Counted from the stretch's first letter, positions 8,137-16,821 are shown. The stretch: DNA of 43,485 bases from Polymorphobacter_B sp038225475 (GCA_038225475.1 JBBRRA010000014.1:1-43485), one strand, 5' to 3'. Numbers and translations are program-made. Notes: a model not told the origin generated them from the letters alone.

Positions 8137-9368
8137 CAGATATCCTTCGCCAAGCGGAGCCCGGTAAATTGCCAGCGCTGCTGCGGATAAAAGAAATTCC
8201 GGAGCGAGGCGCGTGAATGGCCGCGTGGGGTCGCGCACGACGCCCCGCGCAGCACCAGCTGTCCCGACATGAACTTGCCATTATATTCGCCGACCGCGCC
8301 GGCAGCGACGCGAAAACCCGGATAGGGCAAGAACGCGCTCGCGGTCCATGTCCAGACATCGCCGAAGCAACCGACACCGCCGCGCGGCATAATCACGCCC
8401 GGCCCGTCGAGTTGATTGCCGCCGATGGGGCTATCACCGTCGGCGGCGACTTCCCATTCGGCCTCGGTCGGCAACCGCGCACCTGCCCAGCTCGCAAAGG
8501 CATCGGCCTCATAGTGGCTAAGATGCGTTACCGGGGCGTGGCGCTCGCGCTCGCACCGCCCGTTTAACGTAAAGCTGCTGCCGTCGCCGCGCCAGTATAG
8601 CGGCGCGCCGATGCCCTCACGCTGCACCCACGCCCAGCCGTCGGCCAGCCACAGCGACGCGGTCCGGTAGCCGCCATCGGCAATGAACGCATCCCAATCG
8701 GCGTTGGTTACCGTGCTGCGGGCCAGTGCGAACGGGCGCAGCAAGACATCGTGCGCCGGGCCTTCGCAGTCGAACGCAAAGCCGCTGCCGCTGTGGCCGA
8801 TGCGCCGGATGCCGCCGTCATGGCGGCTCCAGCCGGGGATCGGCGGCGCGGCGGGGACGGGTGCGGCAGCATAAGCGACCGGCTCCATCGGGTTCTGCGC
8901 AAACAAATGCAGCAAATCGGTCAACAACAGCTCCTGATGCTGTTGTTCGTGCGCGATACCGAGTTCGATCAACGCCAAGGCTGTTTCGTCAAGCCGCTCC
9001 CAATGCGCATCGAGCGCGCTATCGATGTGCGCACGCCAGCGCAGGATTTCGGCGAGCGACGGCCGCGTCAGCAGGCCACGCTGCGCCCGCGGGTGCCGGG
9101 CGCCGACCGATTCGTAATAGCTGTTGAACAGAAATCCGAAGCGCGCGTCGAACACGCGGTAACCGGGCATCGGCGTCAGCACGAAGGTTTCGAGAAACCA
9201 GCTGGTATGCGCGAGGTGCCATTTTGCCGGCGACGCGTCGGGCATCGATTGCGCAGTGGCATCCGCGTCAGATAACGGGCGGGCGAGCGCTTCGCTTAGT
9301 GCGCGCGTCGCTGCAAAGCGGCGGCGCAGTTCGCTCACATCTTCCGAACGGCGCGCTGCAAGTGCCAT
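8136..9368 (-). CDS. egtB: Ergothioneine biosynthesis protein EgtB
   Basis: This 410-residue non-haem iron enzyme joins hercynine to a thiol donor and oxidises the product to a sulfoxide. It has the expected two parts. The DinB-like N-terminal half carries KWHLAHTSWFLE near residue 50 and the iron-binding HEQQHQE near 140 (HxxxHxE pattern). The formylglycine-generating-enzyme-like C-terminal half ends with LRGASCATPRGHSR and RNFFYP. The ATG at 9368 is chosen because GAGG precedes it; the frame extends upstream, but that part is unlike the family and overlaps the adenosyltransferase gene. It is coupled to egtD and follows the adenosyltransferase stop by about 31 bases. Whether the donor is cysteine, gamma-glutamylcysteine or another thiol cannot be read from sequence. 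Confidence 0.93.
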   Translation of the reverse strand: MALAARRSEDVSELRRRFAATRALSEALARPLSDADATAQSMPDASPAKWHLAHTSWFLETFVLTPMPGYRVFDARFGFLFNSYYESVGARHPRAQRGLLTRPSLAEILRWRAHIDSALDAHWERLDETALALIELGIAHEQQHQELLLTDLLHLFAQNPMEPVAYAAAPVPAAPPIPGWSRHDGGIRRIGHSGSGFAFDCEGPAHDVLLRPFALARSTVTNADWDAFIADGGYRTASLWLADGWAWVQREGIGAPLYWRGDGSSFTLNGRCERERHAPVTHLSHYEADAFASWAGARLPTEAEWEVAADGDSPIGGNQLDGPGVIMPRGGVGCFGDVWTWTASAFLPYPGFRVAAGAVGEYNGKFMSGQLVLRGASCATPRGHSRASLRNFFYPQQRWQFTGLRLAKDI

Positions 9369-9399
9369 GATGTTCGCCTCGTCTTGATCCAGCGGCGTG

Positions 9400-9951
9400 T
9401 CAGCGATGCGCTCCCGGCACCCACAACACATCACCGGCCGCCCCGTTTTGCGACCGCGCAAGCACAAACAAATGATCGGACAATCGGTTCAAATACATGA
9501 TCGCCGTGCCACTAATCGCTTCCTCGGTCGCCGCCTCGACCGCCAGCCGCTCGGCGCGGCGAACGACGGTTCGCGCCAGATGCAGATAGGCTGCCGCAGG
9601 CGCACCGCCGGGCAATATGAATGAGTTGAGCGGCGGCAACAGCGCGTTCATCGCATCGATTTCGGCTTCGAGACGATCGATCTGCCCCTGTGTGGCGCGC
9701 AGGTCGGTCGCTGCCGTGCCGGGCGTCGCGAGGTCGGCACCGACGTCGAACAGATCGTTTTGAATCCGCGACAGCATGATGTCGATTTCGGCATCGGCAT
9801 ACAGCCGCGCGATGCCGAGCACCGAATTGGCCTCGTCGACGGTGCCGTACGCCGCGATACGCGCCGCGAATTTCGGCCGCCGGGTGCCGTCGGCGAGCCC
9901 GGTGCTGCCGTCGTCGCCGGTGCGCGTATAGATCCGGTTGAGCTTGACCAT
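9400..9951 (-). CDS. Cob(I)alamin adenosyltransferase, PduO type
   Basis: This 183-residue ATP:cob(I)alamin adenosyltransferase makes the adenosylcobalamin cofactor. The N-terminal ATP-binding signature YTRTGDDGSTGL (residues 8-19), GTVDEANS near 36, FILPGG in the middle, RTVVRRAER near 127, and YLNRLSDHLFVLAR towards the end are the standard PduO-family features. The length is typical. The ATG at 9951 lies one base after the stop of the membrane protein upstream (TGACATG), so the two are almost certainly one transcript. No other cobalamin genes are seen here. Confidence 0.94.
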   Translation of the reverse strand: MVKLNRIYTRTGDDGSTGLADGTRRPKFAARIAAYGTVDEANSVLGIARLYADAEIDIMLSRIQNDLFDVGADLATPGTAATDLRATQGQIDRLEAEIDAMNALLPPLNSFILPGGAPAAAYLHLARTVVRRAERLAVEAATEEAISGTAIMYLNRLSDHLFVLARSQNGAAGDVLWVPGAHR

Positions 9952-9952
9952 G

Positions 9953-10150
9953 TCAGTTCCGCGTGGCGAGAAACAGGATCATCACGACCACCACCGCGCA
10001 GGCCTGGAACACGACGCGGTATAGCATCCAGCGATTCGACTTTTCGCCGGTAACATCCTTGCCCTGCGCCATCGTTACCAGGCCACGCACCAATGCAAAG
10101 ACCGCCGCCAAAGCAAACAACGCCAGAAACACGATCAGGACAGTGTGCAT
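9953..10150 (-). CDS. Small twin-transmembrane protein, HIG1-like
   Basis: This 65-residue protein has two hydrophobic segments (about residues 3-25 and 45-62) separated by a polar loop rich in Lys, Glu and Arg (GKDVTGEKSNRWMLYRV). The pattern of two helices around a short basic loop ending in NRWM..RV resembles HIG1-domain/twin-transmembrane proteins, which alphaproteobacteria often encode beside the cobalamin adenosyltransferase. In eukaryotes HIG1 proteins associate with respiratory supercomplexes; a similar role here is speculation. It is the first gene of the minus-strand unit and is divergent from coaBC, with 127 bases between the starts. Confidence 0.8.
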   Translation of the reverse strand: MHTVLIVFLALFALAAVFALVRGLVTMAQGKDVTGEKSNRWMLYRVVFQACAVVVVMILFLATRN

Positions 10151-10277
10151 CTGCTCCCTGTAGAGTGCGGCGGCGGTGCGGTCACCTACCAAATCGGCAT
10201 TGCCCGCCGGGTGCGACGCCAGCGTGCTGATCCCGGTTTTATCGACACGCCGCTGCCTGCACGCTAAGCGGTTGATC

Positions 10278-11474
10278 ATGGCGACCAAACGCATCCTGCT
10301 TATCGTCGGCGGCGGCATCGCAGCGTATAAGGCGCTCGAGCTGGTGCGCGCGCTCAAAAAGGCCGGGTACGGCGTGCTGCCGGTGCTGACGGCAGGCGGC
10401 GCGCGGTTCGTGACCGCGCTCAGCCTTGCTGCGCTGGCGGAGGAACGCGTCCGCGACGACTTATGGAATCTCGATGATGAAGCGGCGATGGGGCACATCG
10501 CACTTAGCCGCGCGAGCGACCTGATCGTCGTGTGCCCGGCAACCGCCGACTTGCTGGCGCGAATGGCAGCGGGGATCGCCGACGATCTCGCAACCACGCT
10601 GCTGCTCGCCACCGATACGCCGGTACTGTGTGCGCCCGCGATGAACGTCCGCATGTGGCAGCATGCAGCGACCAGCGCCAACGTCGCGACGCTGCGCGCG
10701 CGGGGGGTTGCGGTCATGGAGCCCGACGTAGGCGAGATGGCATGCGGCGAGTTCGGTCCCGGGCGGCTGCCCGAGGTTTTTGCAATCATGGCGGCGATCG
10801 GCGCGCAACTCGGCGGATCGCGAACGCTGGCCGGTAAGCATATGATCGTCACCGCCGGCCCGACCCACGAGCCAATCGATCCGGTGCGGTATCTGGCCAA
10901 CCGGTCGTCGGGCAAGCAAGGATTTGCGATTGCGCAGGCGCTGGCCGAACGCGGCGCGGCGGTGACGCTGATCGCCGGGCCGGTGGCGCTGCCGACGCCG
11001 CCTGGATGCGTGCGCGTCGATGTCACGACGGCGCGCGAGATGGCGGCTGCAGCGGCAGCCGCGCTGCCGGCTGATGCGGCGGTTTGCGTTGCAGCGGTGG
11101 CCGACTGGCATGTCGATGCCGCAGTCACCAAGCTTAAAAAGGGCGGCGCGCCACGGGTGCTGACGCTGATCGAAAACCCCGACATTCTGGCGACGATTGC
11201 CGCGCCCGGGCCGGCGCGGCCGCAGTTGGTGGTGGGGTTCGCGGCTGAAACCGGTGATGTCGTCGCGCTCGCGGTGGCAAAGCGCGTCCGCAAGGGCGCC
11301 GACTGGATCGTCGCGAATGATGTGTCGGGCGACGTGATGGGCGGCGACCTAAACACGGTCCATCTGGTGACGGCAGCCGGGGTCGAGGATTGGCCGCGAC
11401 TGGCGAAGTCCGAAGTCGCCCGGCGGCTGGCGGACCAGATTGCCGACGCGCTGTCGGGCGAGCCAATCGCATGA
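10278..11474 (+). CDS. coaBC: Bifunctional phosphopantothenoylcysteine decarboxylase/synthetase
   Basis: This 398-residue cytoplasmic enzyme does two steps of coenzyme A synthesis: CTP-dependent joining of cysteine to 4'-phosphopantothenate and flavin-dependent decarboxylation of the product. The CoaC half begins with the flavoprotein stretch VGGGIAAYKALEL, has the active-site His in MGHIALSR near residue 75, PAMNVRMW near 117, and the Cys in ACGEFGPGRL near 155. The CoaB half starts with VTAGPTHEPIDPVRYL near 190 and NRSSGKQG, and has the KLKK motif near 289. The ATG at 10278 gives the standard N-terminus; a longer frame upstream is not conserved-looking. Its stop overlaps the dut start (ATGA). 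Confidence 0.95.
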   Translation: MATKRILLIVGGGIAAYKALELVRALKKAGYGVLPVLTAGGARFVTALSLAALAEERVRDDLWNLDDEAAMGHIALSRASDLIVVCPATADLLARMAAGIADDLATTLLLATDTPVLCAPAMNVRMWQHAATSANVATLRARGVAVMEPDVGEMACGEFGPGRLPEVFAIMAAIGAQLGGSRTLAGKHMIVTAGPTHEPIDPVRYLANRSSGKQGFAIAQALAERGAAVTLIAGPVALPTPPGCVRVDVTTAREMAAAAAAALPADAAVCVAAVADWHVDAAVTKLKKGGAPRVLTLIENPDILATIAAPGPARPQLVVGFAAETGDVVALAVAKRVRKGADWIVANDVSGDVMGGDLNTVHLVTAAGVEDWPRLAKSEVARRLADQIADALSGEPIA

Positions 11475-11908
11475 TCGAGATCGCCGTTGAAATATTGCCG
11501 CACGGTGCGGGACTGCCATTGCCGGCGTATGCGACAGCCGGCGCGGCGGGCATGGACGTGTGTTCGGCGGTCGAATTGGTGTTGGCCCCCGGCGCGCGTG
11601 CAGCAGTGGCAACGGGGTTGCGCATCGCCATCCCCGATGGGCACGAGGTGCAGGTTCGTCCGCGCTCCGGGCTGGCGCTCAAGCAGGGGATTACCGTGGC
11701 GAACGCGCCCGGCACGATCGATTGCGACTATCGCGGCGAAGTGATGGTGCTGCTGGTTAACCTCGGCAGTGATCCGGTCGTAATCACGCGCGGCATGCGG
11801 ATCGCGCAGCTGGTCGTCGCGCCGGTAACGCGCGCCGCGTTCGTCGCGGTTGCCAGTCTCGATGCGACCGCCCGCGGGCAGGGCGGCTTCGGCTCGACCG
11901 GGCAGTGA
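11471..11908 (+). CDS. dut: dUTP diphosphatase
   Basis: This 145-residue trimeric dUTPase hydrolyses dUTP to dUMP and pyrophosphate, keeping uracil out of DNA and feeding thymidylate synthesis. All five family motifs are visible in order: AGAAGMDV, VRPRSGLALKQG, NAPGTIDCDYRGEV with the catalytic Asp, GMRIAQLVV, and the C-terminal P-loop-like GQGGFGSTG. The ATG overlaps the coaBC stop by four bases. The coaBC-dut pairing is common in proteobacteria. Confidence 0.96.
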   Translation: MIEIAVEILPHGAGLPLPAYATAGAAGMDVCSAVELVLAPGARAAVATGLRIAIPDGHEVQVRPRSGLALKQGITVANAPGTIDCDYRGEVMVLLVNLGSDPVVITRGMRIAQLVVAPVTRAAFVAVASLDATARGQGGFGSTGQ

Positions 11909-11915
11909 GCGCGGC

Positions 11916-12668
11916 GTGACCGGGCTCAGCGACGCGCAGCTCGACCGCTATGCGCGGCACATCATCCTGCGCGAAATCGGCGGCGCGGGGCAGCGCAAGT
12001 TGCTCGGCGCCAGCGTGGCCGTCGTCGGTGCGGGCGGGCTTGGCAGCCCCTGTCTGCTGTATCTTGCCGCTGCCGGCGTCGGGCGTCTGACGATCATCGA
12101 TGACGACAGCGTCGCGCTGTCGAACCTGCAACGGCAGGTGCTTCACGGGACTGCCGATGTGGGTCGGGCCAAGACCGACAGTGCTGCGGACGCGCTGTCG
12201 CGGCTCAACGCCGATGTTGCGGTGACGCTGGTCCGGCAACGGCTCGACAGCGCGAATGCGCGCGCGCTGCTGGCGGGGCACGCTGTCATCGCCGACGGGT
12301 CCGACAGCTTTGCGACGCGGCTGGCGGTGGCGGACGCGGCTTACGCGCTGCACATCCCGCTAGTTTCGGCAGCGGTTGGGCCGTTCGAAGGCCAGCTGGC
12401 AACGTTTCGGGGCTGGCAAGCGGAGCTGCCCTGTTACCGCTGCTATGTCGGCGATACGGTGGACGTTGCCGGTGCGACCTGCGCCGATGCCGGCGTGCTC
12501 GGCGCGCTGACCGGTGTCATGGGATCGATGCAGGCACTCGAGGTGATCCGCGAAATCGTCGGCTTCGGCACGTCGCTGGCGGGGCGGCTGTTACTTTATG
12601 ATGCGCTTGGCGCGCGGATGCGGACGCTGGTGCTGCCCAAGGACCCCGGCTGCTCGGGCTGCAAATGA
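11916..12668 (+). CDS. MoeB/ThiF/HesA-family adenylyltransferase
   Basis: This 250-residue E1-like enzyme adenylates the C-terminal glycine of a small ubiquitin-like sulfur carrier such as MoaD or ThiS. It opens with LSDAQLDRYARHIILREIGG, the usual start of MoeB/ThiF proteins, followed by the nucleotide-binding GAGGLGSP near residue 38. The zinc site is intact: CYRC near 173 and CSGC at the C-terminus. ATCADAGVLG holds the conserved Cys. There is no C-terminal rhodanese domain. The start is a GTG seven bases after the dut stop, without a strong ribosome site, suggesting coupling. Whether it serves molybdopterin or thiamine synthesis cannot be decided, as no moaD or thiS is nearby. Confidence 0.9.
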   Translation: MTGLSDAQLDRYARHIILREIGGAGQRKLLGASVAVVGAGGLGSPCLLYLAAAGVGRLTIIDDDSVALSNLQRQVLHGTADVGRAKTDSAADALSRLNADVAVTLVRQRLDSANARALLAGHAVIADGSDSFATRLAVADAAYALHIPLVSAAVGPFEGQLATFRGWQAELPCYRCYVGDTVDVAGATCADAGVLGALTGVMGSMQALEVIREIVGFGTSLAGRLLLYDALGARMRTLVLPKDPGCSGCK

Positions 12669-12970
12669 CACCGCTCGCAGTCATTGTCAGCGGGCGCGAC
12701 CGGTTGGCGGCAGCGCTTGGCGTGGCGGCGGCTGCCGCCGCGCTCGGGCGGGACGTCGCGATGCTGTTCGATGGTGGTAGTGTGACCGCGCTGTTCGACG
12801 CCGATCCGGCGCTTTCGATCGCGCTCGACCTTGGCGTCCGGATCACCGCCTGCCAGACCGGGCTTGCCGACGCCGGGCTGGCAGCGTCGCTGCTCCCCGA
12901 CGGCGTCGAGACCGGGGGCATGGTCGGGTTCCTGCGAACCCATGCCGATGCGCAATGGCTGCTCGCGTGA
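12665..12970 (+). CDS. Small DsrE-like sulfur-relay protein
   Basis: This 101-residue soluble protein overlaps the MoeB/ThiF-like gene by four bases (ATGA). An alternating beta/alpha pattern and a single conserved-looking Cys in ITACQTGLADAG near residue 62 resemble DsrE/DsrF-like proteins, whose Cys can carry persulfide sulfur. This Cys is the only one in the protein. The tight coupling with an adenylyltransferase that activates sulfur carriers supports a sulfur-handling role by context. The family call is moderate, and some relatives are labelled peroxiredoxin-like. Confidence 0.65.
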   Translation: MTPLAVIVSGRDRLAAALGVAAAAAALGRDVAMLFDGGSVTALFDADPALSIALDLGVRITACQTGLADAGLAASLLPDGVETGGMVGFLRTHADAQWLLA

Positions 12971-13015
12971 GCCTTGCGGGCGGCCCGAAAGCCGCCTAAG
13001 CGCCGCGCAACACCT

Positions 13016-15037
13016 ATGGCTCCGCGCTCCCCTCCGCCCCGTTCGACTGCGCGCCGTACCGGTGGCGGTTGGTTCGCGACGCTGCTCAAGCTTACTGCGA
13101 TTACGCTGGTCATCGGGCTGATCGGGCTGGGCGTTGCAGTCGGCATCGCAATGGCGTCGCTGCCGGGGTTCGACGAGCTGATGCGGTCGCCCAATGGCCA
13201 AAGCGTCGAGGTGCGCGCCGCCGACAATAGCGTGCTGGTCACGCTGGGGCCAAGCTACGGCGAATGGCTGCCGTTCGCCCGCATCCCGCATACGATGACC
13301 GCCGCGATGATCGCCGTCGAAGACCGGCGATTTTACAGTCACCCCGGCGTCGATCCGATCGGCATTGCGCGCTCGATGGCGGTCAATTTGAAGGCCGGGC
13401 ATGGCGTCCAGGGCGCGAGCACGATTACCCAGCAGCTGGCACGTAATATATTCCTGACCAGCTCCAAAACCTATAGTCGAAAGCTCCGCGAGATGGTGCT
13501 GGCGCTGGCGATCGAACGCAAGTTCACCAAGGAAGCGATCCTCGAACTGTATCTCAACCGCGTCTATTTTGGCGGCGGGGCGTACGGCATCGATGCCGCC
13601 AGCCGCAAATTCTTCGGCCATAGCGCGGCGACGTTGAACCTGCCCGAGGCGGCGATTATCGCTGGATTGGTCAAGGCACCCAGCCGCTACGCACCGTCGG
13701 CCGACCCGCTGATGGCCAAGGCGCGCGCCGCGACCGTTATCCGGACGATGACCGAATCGGGCGCGATCCCGCCCGCCGAAGCCGCCGAGGCGAATCTCGA
13801 CGGCTTGCGCTTTGCCGCGCAGGAACGCGCCAGCGGCGTGCGCTATTTCACCGACTGGGTGCTCGGGCAGGTCGAAAATCTCACCGATGAAACCGTCCAG
13901 CCGCTGCAGGTGACGACGACGCTGGTCCCCGCCGGGCAGCGCGCCGCCGAGGCTGCGCTGGCCGCCGAAACCCCGGCAGGCGCGCAGGGTGGGCTGGTTG
14001 CATTGGCGCATGACGGTGCGGTGCGTGCGATGGTCGGCGGGCGGGACTATGTCGCGTCGAACTACAATCGCGCCGTGGCGGCGCGTCGACAACCGGGCAG
14101 CTCGTGGAAGCTGTTCGATTATCTGGCGGCAATCGAATCGGGTGTGAACCCCGACGACCGGGTCGTCGATCAACCGGTAACGATCGACGGCTGGAGCCCG
14201 CGCAATTCGAACGGCCGTTTTGCCGGCGCGATGACCGTGCGCCAGGCGTTTGCGGGTTCGGTCAATACAGTCGCAGTGCAGCTGGCAGCGACGGCCGGCT
14301 TCGACACCGTCGCCGAAGTCGCACGGCGGTTTGGGATTACTACTCCGATCAGCCGCCTGCCCGCGATGGCGCTCGGCTCGTCCGACGTGACGTTGCTCGA
14401 AATGACCGGCGCGTATGCCGCCGTCGCCAATAACGGCGTCGAGGTTCGCCCGTACGGCATCACCCGCATCACCACGGCGGCGGGGGCTGTGCTGTACGCG
14501 CGCGAGGCAGCGACGCCGCGCGTGCTCGTCGCGCCTTATGTCGCGGCGAAGATGACCGATCTGCTCAAAGCGGCCGTCGAAACCGGGACCGCGCGCGCCG
14601 CGCAGATCGGTCGGCCGCTCGCGGGCAAGACCGGCACTACCAGTTCGAACAAGGACGGCTGGTTCCTGGGCTTTACCGCCGAGCTGACCACCGGTGTGTG
14701 GATGGGCCGCGACGACGCGCGCCCCATTCCCGGGCTGCAGGGTGGCCGCGCTCCGGCACGTGCGTTCGCCGCCTATATGGCGCGGGCCGTCGGCGGCACC
14801 CCGCCAGCCCCGTTGACCACCGACGTCCCATCGACCGACCTTGGACTCGAACCCGACGACCAGGTGTACGGCCTCTCCCCCGACAGCGCCGCGCCCGGCG
14901 TGGAGACCGACGCCAACGGCAATCCCGTCGAACGCCGGACCCGTCCCGACACGCTTGCGCCGCCGGCCGCCGATGCGCCGCGACTCGATGACAAATGGCT
15001 CGACGGCGCGCTCAAGGACGAACCGCCCGCGCGTTAA
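13016..15037 (+). CDS. Class A penicillin-binding protein, PBP1A type
   Basis: This inner-membrane enzyme polymerises and cross-links peptidoglycan. A short basic cytoplasmic tail is followed by one transmembrane segment (about residues 20-45). The GT51 transglycosylase domain shows EDRRFYSHPGVDPIG near 101, with the catalytic Glu, and GASTITQQLARN. The transpeptidase domain has RQPGSSWK (SxxK nucleophile, near 361), SVN near 415 and KTGT near 538. The Pro/Asp-rich C-terminal tail looks disordered. A TTG at 12974 would add 14 basic residues; I prefer the ATG but neither has a clear ribosome site. The TAA shares the palindrome TTAA with the stop of convergent queG. At about 673 residues it is compact for PBP1A. 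Confidence 0.93.
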   Translation: MAPRSPPPRSTARRTGGGWFATLLKLTAITLVIGLIGLGVAVGIAMASLPGFDELMRSPNGQSVEVRAADNSVLVTLGPSYGEWLPFARIPHTMTAAMIAVEDRRFYSHPGVDPIGIARSMAVNLKAGHGVQGASTITQQLARNIFLTSSKTYSRKLREMVLALAIERKFTKEAILELYLNRVYFGGGAYGIDAASRKFFGHSAATLNLPEAAIIAGLVKAPSRYAPSADPLMAKARAATVIRTMTESGAIPPAEAAEANLDGLRFAAQERASGVRYFTDWVLGQVENLTDETVQPLQVTTTLVPAGQRAAEAALAAETPAGAQGGLVALAHDGAVRAMVGGRDYVASNYNRAVAARRQPGSSWKLFDYLAAIESGVNPDDRVVDQPVTIDGWSPRNSNGRFAGAMTVRQAFAGSVNTVAVQLAATAGFDTVAEVARRFGITTPISRLPAMALGSSDVTLLEMTGAYAAVANNGVEVRPYGITRITTAAGAVLYAREAATPRVLVAPYVAAKMTDLLKAAVETGTARAAQIGRPLAGKTGTTSSNKDGWFLGFTAELTTGVWMGRDDARPIPGLQGGRAPARAFAAYMARAVGGTPPAPLTTDVPSTDLGLEPDDQVYGLSPDSAAPGVETDANGNPVERRTRPDTLAPPAADAPRLDDKWLDGALKDEPPAR

Positions 15038-16164
15038 ATATCGCGCTGCCACTCGGCTGCGACATCGACATCGGTTTCGCGCTGCGCCCGCGCCGGATCG
15101 ATCGGACCGCCAAGCCGTCTCCACGCCCAGACCGCTGCGCCCCTGACCACTGGAGATGCGTCGTCGAGCAGCGGCATCAGCGCATCGAGCAGGTTCGGCA
15201 TGCCGCTGTTGGCGGCGGCGATCGCGGCGTTGCGGATAAAACGGACGCGACCGATGCGCTTTATCGGCGACCCGGCGAATACCGTGCGAAACGCGGCGTC
15301 ATCCAGCGCCAGCAAATCGGCAAGGCGCGGCGCGGTCAATTCGGCGCGGGGCTCGAAGGCGATGTCGCGCGCGGTCGCGGCGAATTTATTCCACGGGCAG
15401 ACCGCGAGGCAGTCGTCGCAGCCATAGATGCGGTTGCCGATCGCGGCACGAAATTCGGCCGGGATCGGCCCCTTGTGCTCGATCGTCAGATACGAAATGC
15501 AGCGCCGCGCATCGAGCCGGTACGGCGCTGGAAACGCGTCGGTCGGACACGCCGTCTGGCAGCGGTCGCAACTGCCGCACGCGCCCGCCGCCACACCATC
15601 GGACGCAAGATCGAGCGTCGTATAAATTGCCGCGAGGAACAGCCACGACCCGTTCGTGCGGCTGACCAGATTGGTATGCTTGCCCTGCCACCCGAGCCCG
15701 GCGGCTTCGGCCAGGGCCTTTTCCATCACCGGCGCGGTATCGACGAACACCTTGACGCCCGCCACGTCCGGCCCGCCCGCGGCGTCGACGAGCCAGCCGG
15801 CCAGCGCCTTCAGCCGCGGTTTGATGACATCATGATAATCGCGCCCCAGCGCATAGACCGAAACCGCGCCGATATCGGGGTGATCAGCATGCCGTAGTGG
15901 ATAGAGTGCGGGCGTATAGCTGGTGCCAAGCGCGATCACCGAGCGCACTTCGGGCCACAGCCCCCGCGGGGTGCCGCGGCGCGTAGCAGTATCGGCCATC
16001 CAGAGCATATCGCCGTGGCAGCCGTCCGCGATCCAGTCGCGCAGCCGTTCCGCCGCCAGCGGCGTGGCGTCGGCTGCGGCAATGCCAATTTGCGCAAAGC
16101 CCAGCCGTTGCGATTCCGCACGCAGCCGTGTCTCGAGGTCGTTCACACCCATCGGCATGAGCAT
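15034..16164 (-). CDS. queG: Epoxyqueuosine reductase
   Basis: This iron-sulfur and cobalamin-dependent enzyme of up to 376 residues reduces epoxyqueuosine to queuosine in tRNA with GUN anticodons. Two ferredoxin-like cysteine sets are present: CGSCDRCQTACPTDA near residue 190 and CDDCLAVCPW near 250. The proposed catalytic Asp lies in VFVDTAPVMEKALAE near 145, followed by GWQGKHTNLVS. The C-terminal third is a HEAT-like tail. Three in-frame ATGs at 16164, 16158 and 16152 could each be the start, and none has a clear ribosome site. The stop overlaps that of the penicillin-binding protein in the tetranucleotide TTAA. Confidence 0.94.
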   Translation of the reverse strand: MLMPMGVNDLETRLRAESQRLGFAQIGIAAADATPLAAERLRDWIADGCHGDMLWMADTATRRGTPRGLWPEVRSVIALGTSYTPALYPLRHADHPDIGAVSVYALGRDYHDVIKPRLKALAGWLVDAAGGPDVAGVKVFVDTAPVMEKALAEAAGLGWQGKHTNLVSRTNGSWLFLAAIYTTLDLASDGVAAGACGSCDRCQTACPTDAFPAPYRLDARRCISYLTIEHKGPIPAEFRAAIGNRIYGCDDCLAVCPWNKFAATARDIAFEPRAELTAPRLADLLALDDAAFRTVFAGSPIKRIGRVRFIRNAAIAAANSGMPNLLDALMPLLDDASPVVRGAAVWAWRRLGGPIDPARAQRETDVDVAAEWQRDI

Positions 16165-16359
16165 AGCAGCGTGCCGCCGGCGCGTACTGCACGATAGACT
16201 GCAGAATCTTGGCGGCGTTTCTACGCGAGCTTCGCGAACTGCCTGCGCAACGTCGCTGAAATTGCTTGTTGAAAAGTTAAGATGAATAGGTCATTAAGGG
16301 ATCGTATCGTCTGGTGAGTCGCTTTGCAGAGACTTCGCCAATGCTCTCGGGGTGCGTCC

Positions 16360-16821
16360 ATGCTCATGTCCGCAACGATTTTACGACTGACGAGGCTGCG
16401 CCGCGATCGGCGCGGTGCGGCGGCCGCTGAATTTGCACTGGTAATGCCGTTTCTTTTCCTCGTGTTCTTCGGCATCGTCAAGTTCGGAATCGCGCTCAAT
16501 CGAAATCTTGCCCTCACCGACGCGACCCGTGCAAGCGCGCGGCAGCTCGCCGTGGGTCGATCGAGCACGACGACGCGCGCCGACGCGCTCTCCCAACTCT
16601 ACGCCTCGGCTGCCACGTTGGCGGCGGGCTCGATAACCGTAAAGACCTCGGTCAACGGCACGGAATGCACTTCGGACGCCGCATGCGCGACCGCAATGGG
16701 GTCGGCGCCGGGGGCATCGGCGACCGTTCGCGCTTCGGTGCCATGCGACCTCAGTATCATGGGCCAGGATTTTGCCCCCGGCTGCAGGATTTCATCGCAA
16801 ACCACGGAGCGGGTGGAATGA
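16360..16821 (+). CDS. TadE-like pseudopilin-related protein
   Basis: This protein of about 153 residues starts with a short basic segment, then RRGAAAAEFALVMPFLFLVF, the classic TadE-family start where a Gly/Ala-Glu processing-like site leads into a transmembrane helix. The rest is predicted periplasmic, with an NRNLALTDATRASARQLA stretch and four cysteines near the C-terminus. TadE proteins are minor pseudopilins of Flp/Tad pili or secretion systems. It overlaps the next gene by four bases (ATGA). No prepilin peptidase, ATPase or secretin gene is seen in the window. The ATG at 16366 is an alternative start. Confidence 0.85.
   Translation: MLMSATILRLTRLRRDRRGAAAAEFALVMPFLFLVFFGIVKFGIALNRNLALTDATRASARQLAVGRSSTTTRADALSQLYASAATLAAGSITVKTSVNGTECTSDAACATAMGSAPGASATVRASVPCDLSIMGQDFAPGCRISSQTTERVE

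Noticed and set aside
9953..11644. 563-codon minus-strand frame across coaBC and dut
   Set aside because: Only its last 65 codons, from the ATG at 10150, form a real protein (HIG1-like); the rest is the antisense of coaBC and dut.
12596..15124. Very long open frame on the minus strand opposite the penicillin-binding protein gene
   Set aside because: It mirrors the plus-strand gene, is rich in Arg, Gly and His as expected of GC-rich antisense frames, and has no recognisable domain.
16277..16297. Two TTAA half-sites before the TadE-like gene, suggestive of a CtrA box
   Set aside because: They are 13 bases apart, whereas the CtrA site has a 7-base spacing.
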